A DNA stretch of 22,498 nucleotides, from IMG/VR virus record IMGVR_UViG_3300010155_000107, positions 1-22,498 of that record; one strand, written 5' to 3'. Source of the DNA: a virus. The position numbers and the translations under genes were made by a program. This document shows, piece after piece, positions 20,007 through 22,498 of the stretch; position 1 is the first letter of the stretch, and the number at the start of each line of letters is the position of its first letter. The notes under the pieces were generated by a model. That model was not told where the DNA came from and ran no database searches. It saw only the letters and a program-made list of their open reading frames with translations.

Positions 20007-22498
20007 ATGCCATTAATATCCAAATCTATTCCAAATCTTATTAATGGGGTTTCTCAACAACCTCCCGAAATAAGATTAGCTACCCAAGCTGAAATCCAAG
20101 AAAATGGATTAGCAAGTGTAGCAAATGGCCTAGAAAAAAGACCCGGCACTACATCAGTTAAAAAAATTCTAGCTACTACAACTGGTTCATTTCATATTCA
20201 TTCAATACGAAGAGACGAAAACGAATCTTATACCGTCATACTTGGTGGTACTGATGGGGCAGCAAGTGATAAATTTATAAGAGTATTTGATAAGGATGGA
20301 AATGAGATGCCTGTCCAAAAGAATAGTTATGCAAGTACTCCAGTATTCACTACAATGGATAATGCCGGACTATCCTATTTTTCTGACGTAGAAGACTTTT
20401 CTACAGATGTAAAAGCCACTACTATTACAGATACAACTTTTTATGTATCAAATAAAAGAGTTGTAACAAAGGCCGCTACAGATGGAGAAACTTCAGGACA
20501 AGATGGTGGTTCAGCAATCTCACCAAGAGGTTCTACTAATCTTGGAAGTACTTCTTATGAAGCATTAGTATATGTTAAAAAGGGTGGTCATAATAGTAAG
20601 TATGTAGTGAGTATTAAAGTAGGAAGTACATACTATAAAGTGGGTTATCAGACTCCCGCTACTTTACCTGTAACCAACCAAGAATATATTGGTACTGATG
20701 CAATAGCAGATGCTCTTTTAAATGGTGCAGATAATTTAAGTGGAAATGGTTGGGGATTATTTGATGTTTCTGGTAAAGATACAGTAATAGTTTTAACAGA
20801 ATGTACTTTAGTGGATACAGATGCAACAATAACAGTATCAAGTACAACTGGTATTACTGTAGGAATGGCAGTATCTGGAACAGGAATTTCAGAGGGAGCA
20901 ACAGTTTCAGAGGTAACCGATAGCACTACTTTAGAACTTACTTCTAATGCTACAGTAAGTAGTTCTACTACTACTCTAACATTTGGTACTGCTGGTAAAG
21001 ACTTAGAAAAAACAGGATTTGGTGGTAGACAGCCTACTGCTGGAAAAAATATAGATGGAGATACAGATGCTAATTTTAAAGCGGGTTTTCATCCAACCGC
21101 AGGAAGTAACATGCCATCCGGTATGACATGTACAATACATGGAAGTGTATTACACTTTAAACATACTGCAGATTTTTCAGTTTCAACTACTGACTCTCAT
21201 GCTGATACAGATTTATTTGGTATTAAGGGAGCCATAGGAGGAGGAGAAACAAGAAGTTTTACGAATCTCCCCGGAGAGAATGTTCCTGATGGATTCATTA
21301 CTAAAATAGCTGGAGATGATACTCGACAAGAAGATGATTTTTATGTGAAATTTGAAGCTGATGATCAAGATAAGGGAGTTTGGAAGGAATGTCCGGGTCC
21401 AGAATCAATTGAACATATGAATTATATAAATCTTCCACATAGATTGGTGAGATTATTTGATGATAGTGAAATAACTACTACAAACCCTCTAGGAATAACA
21501 TTTGTATTTGAGGCAGTAGTAAAAACAGCAGATGATGGAAGAACAGTTGATTCAGTAACTAATACAGACTTCTCTAGGATAGGTTGGAATGCCAGATTAG
21601 CAGGAGATGATGAACTAAGTCCCTTTCCGTCATTCGTAGGAGGAACTCTTCAAGATATATTCTTTCATAAAAATAGAATAGGCTTCCTAGCAGATGAAAA
21701 TGTAGTAATGAGTGAAGCTGGTAACTATTATAATTTCTTTCCTACAACTGTGATAACAGGGTTAGATAGTAGCCCTATAGATGTCACAGTCTCCAATGAT
21801 AAAGTATCCCTCCTTAAACATGCAGTACCTTTTAGTGAATCACTTCTATTCTTTTCAGAACTTCAACAATTTTCTCTGAATTCCCCCGGAATACTCTCAC
21901 CTGCTACTGTTTCTGTAGATGTTACAACTCAATTTGAATCAGATGCTAATGTAAAGCCTGTCTCAGTTGGTAGATATGTTTTCTTTGCATTTCAAAGAGG
22001 GGAGTATTCTGGTGTAAGAGAATATTTCGTAGATAATTCTAAAGAGGTTAATGATGCAGTAGAGATCACTGCTCATGTTCCTCAATATATACCTGGAAAA
22101 ATAACAAGAATGATTTCTTCCAGTAATGAGTCTCTTCTTGTCTGTCAAAGCAGTATAGAAAAAACTAATTTATATATTTATAAATATTATTGGCAAGCAC
22201 AAGATAAAATCCAATCTTCTTGGTCAGTTTGGAAATTTGGAGCTGGTAATGAAGTTATAAATTGTCAATTTATTGGTTCCACATTACAAATTCTAATTAA
22301 AAGAAATGATGGAATTTATTTAGAAAATATTAATTTATCAACTGATACTGCAATAGCACTTACAGAAGATAAAACATCGGTACTCCTAGACAGGAGAGTT
22401 AAATTAGAATATGATGCAAGTTTTACTTTATCTGCTACTAATTTACCTTACTATGCTACAAGGGCTAGTCTACCCTTGGTATATGTTACAGATCAAGC
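20007..22498 (+). CDS. tail tubular protein B / nozzle (T7 gp12), 3' end outside window
   Basis: Forms the tail nozzle. ATG 20007 is seven bases after the upstream stop, and the frame stays open for 830 codons to the right edge, already longer than T7's 794. The N-terminus SKSIPNLINGVSQQPPEIR and RPGT are family hallmarks; later FPSFVGGTLQDIFFHKNRIGFL, SEAGNYYNFF and FFAFQRGEYSGVREYFVD also match T7 gp12. Residues from about 270 to 326 form a Thr/Ser/Gly-rich beta segment (TVSSTTGITVGMAVSGTGI) of a type that recurs in marine phage structural proteins. It looks like an inserted small beta domain and partly explains the extra length. The gene is partial here, truncated only by the window edge. 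Confidence 0.95.
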   Translation, partial: MPLISKSIPNLINGVSQQPPEIRLATQAEIQENGLASVANGLEKRPGTTSVKKILATTTGSFHIHSIRRDENESYTVILGGTDGAASDKFIRVFDKDGNEMPVQKNSYASTPVFTTMDNAGLSYFSDVEDFSTDVKATTITDTTFYVSNKRVVTKAATDGETSGQDGGSAISPRGSTNLGSTSYEALVYVKKGGHNSKYVVSIKVGSTYYKVGYQTPATLPVTNQEYIGTDAIADALLNGADNLSGNGWGLFDVSGKDTVIVLTECTLVDTDATITVSSTTGITVGMAVSGTGISEGATVSEVTDSTTLELTSNATVSSSTTTLTFGTAGKDLEKTGFGGRQPTAGKNIDGDTDANFKAGFHPTAGSNMPSGMTCTIHGSVLHFKHTADFSVSTTDSHADTDLFGIKGAIGGGETRSFTNLPGENVPDGFITKIAGDDTRQEDDFYVKFEADDQDKGVWKECPGPESIEHMNYINLPHRLVRLFDDSEITTTNPLGITFVFEAVVKTADDGRTVDSVTNTDFSRIGWNARLAGDDELSPFPSFVGGTLQDIFFHKNRIGFLADENVVMSEAGNYYNFFPTTVITGLDSSPIDVTVSNDKVSLLKHAVPFSESLLFFSELQQFSLNSPGILSPATVSVDVTTQFESDANVKPVSVGRYVFFAFQRGEYSGVREYFVDNSKEVNDAVEITAHVPQYIPGKITRMISSSNESLLVCQSSIEKTNLYIYKYYWQAQDKIQSSWSVWKFGAGNEVINCQFIGSTLQILIKRNDGIYLENINLSTDTAIALTEDKTSVLLDRRVKLEYDASFTLSATNLPYYATRASLPLVYVTDQ

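Overview
The window is about 22.5 kb from the left and middle part of an AT-rich, lytic-type T7-like podovirus (Autographiviridae-like plan). All convincing genes lie on the + strand, packed tightly, often with stop/start overlaps. The order follows coliphage T7: single-subunit RNA polymerase, single-stranded DNA-binding protein, endonuclease I, a T7-lysozyme-like protein, primase-helicase, family A DNA polymerase, 5'-exonuclease, then portal, scaffold, capsid and the two tail tubular proteins. A class II ribonucleotide reductase between the exonuclease and the structural genes, together with the low G+C, resembles marine T7-like phages of cyanobacteria and SAR11-type bacteria. No photosynthesis gene lies between the reductase and the portal, so a typical Prochlorococcus phage is less likely. 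The host cannot be fixed from the sequence.

Layout: 1-550 holds a very good sigma70-type promoter followed by about 480 bases with no protein gene, raised G+C and many possible RNA helices. I read it as a putative structured early transcript. 551-1621 holds five small early genes: three soluble proteins of unknown function and two tiny hydrophobic proteins of 59 and 26 residues. 1632-4073 is the RNA polymerase, followed by an 82% A+T spacer with a promoter-like motif in the position of T7's primary origin. 4152-10365 is the replication module. 10358-12809 holds a DUF3310 (T7 gp1.7-like) protein and the reductase. 12838-15521 holds four genes in the place of T7 6.5-7.7, including an alanine-rich protein built of 11- and 22-residue repeats. 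15528 to the right edge is the morphogenesis module, with a branched terminator directly after the capsid gene, as T7 has T-phi. The gp12-like gene runs off the right edge.

How it should work: host RNA polymerase would transcribe the left end, including the phage polymerase gene. The phage polymerase would then read the replication and structural genes. Helicase-primase, DNA polymerase and SSB form the replisome. Endonuclease I, the exonuclease and perhaps the PD-(D/E)XK protein break down host DNA, and the reductase and gp1.7-like protein supply dNTPs.

Most interesting points: the T7-lysozyme homologue has lost two of three zinc ligands and the catalytic lysine, so it is probably a non-enzymatic regulator. 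The DNA polymerase lacks most of the thioredoxin-binding insertion. The primase-helicase gene has a strong internal ribosome site at Met65, matching T7's gp4A/gp4B arrangement. The 5' non-coding region may be an undescribed phage RNA.
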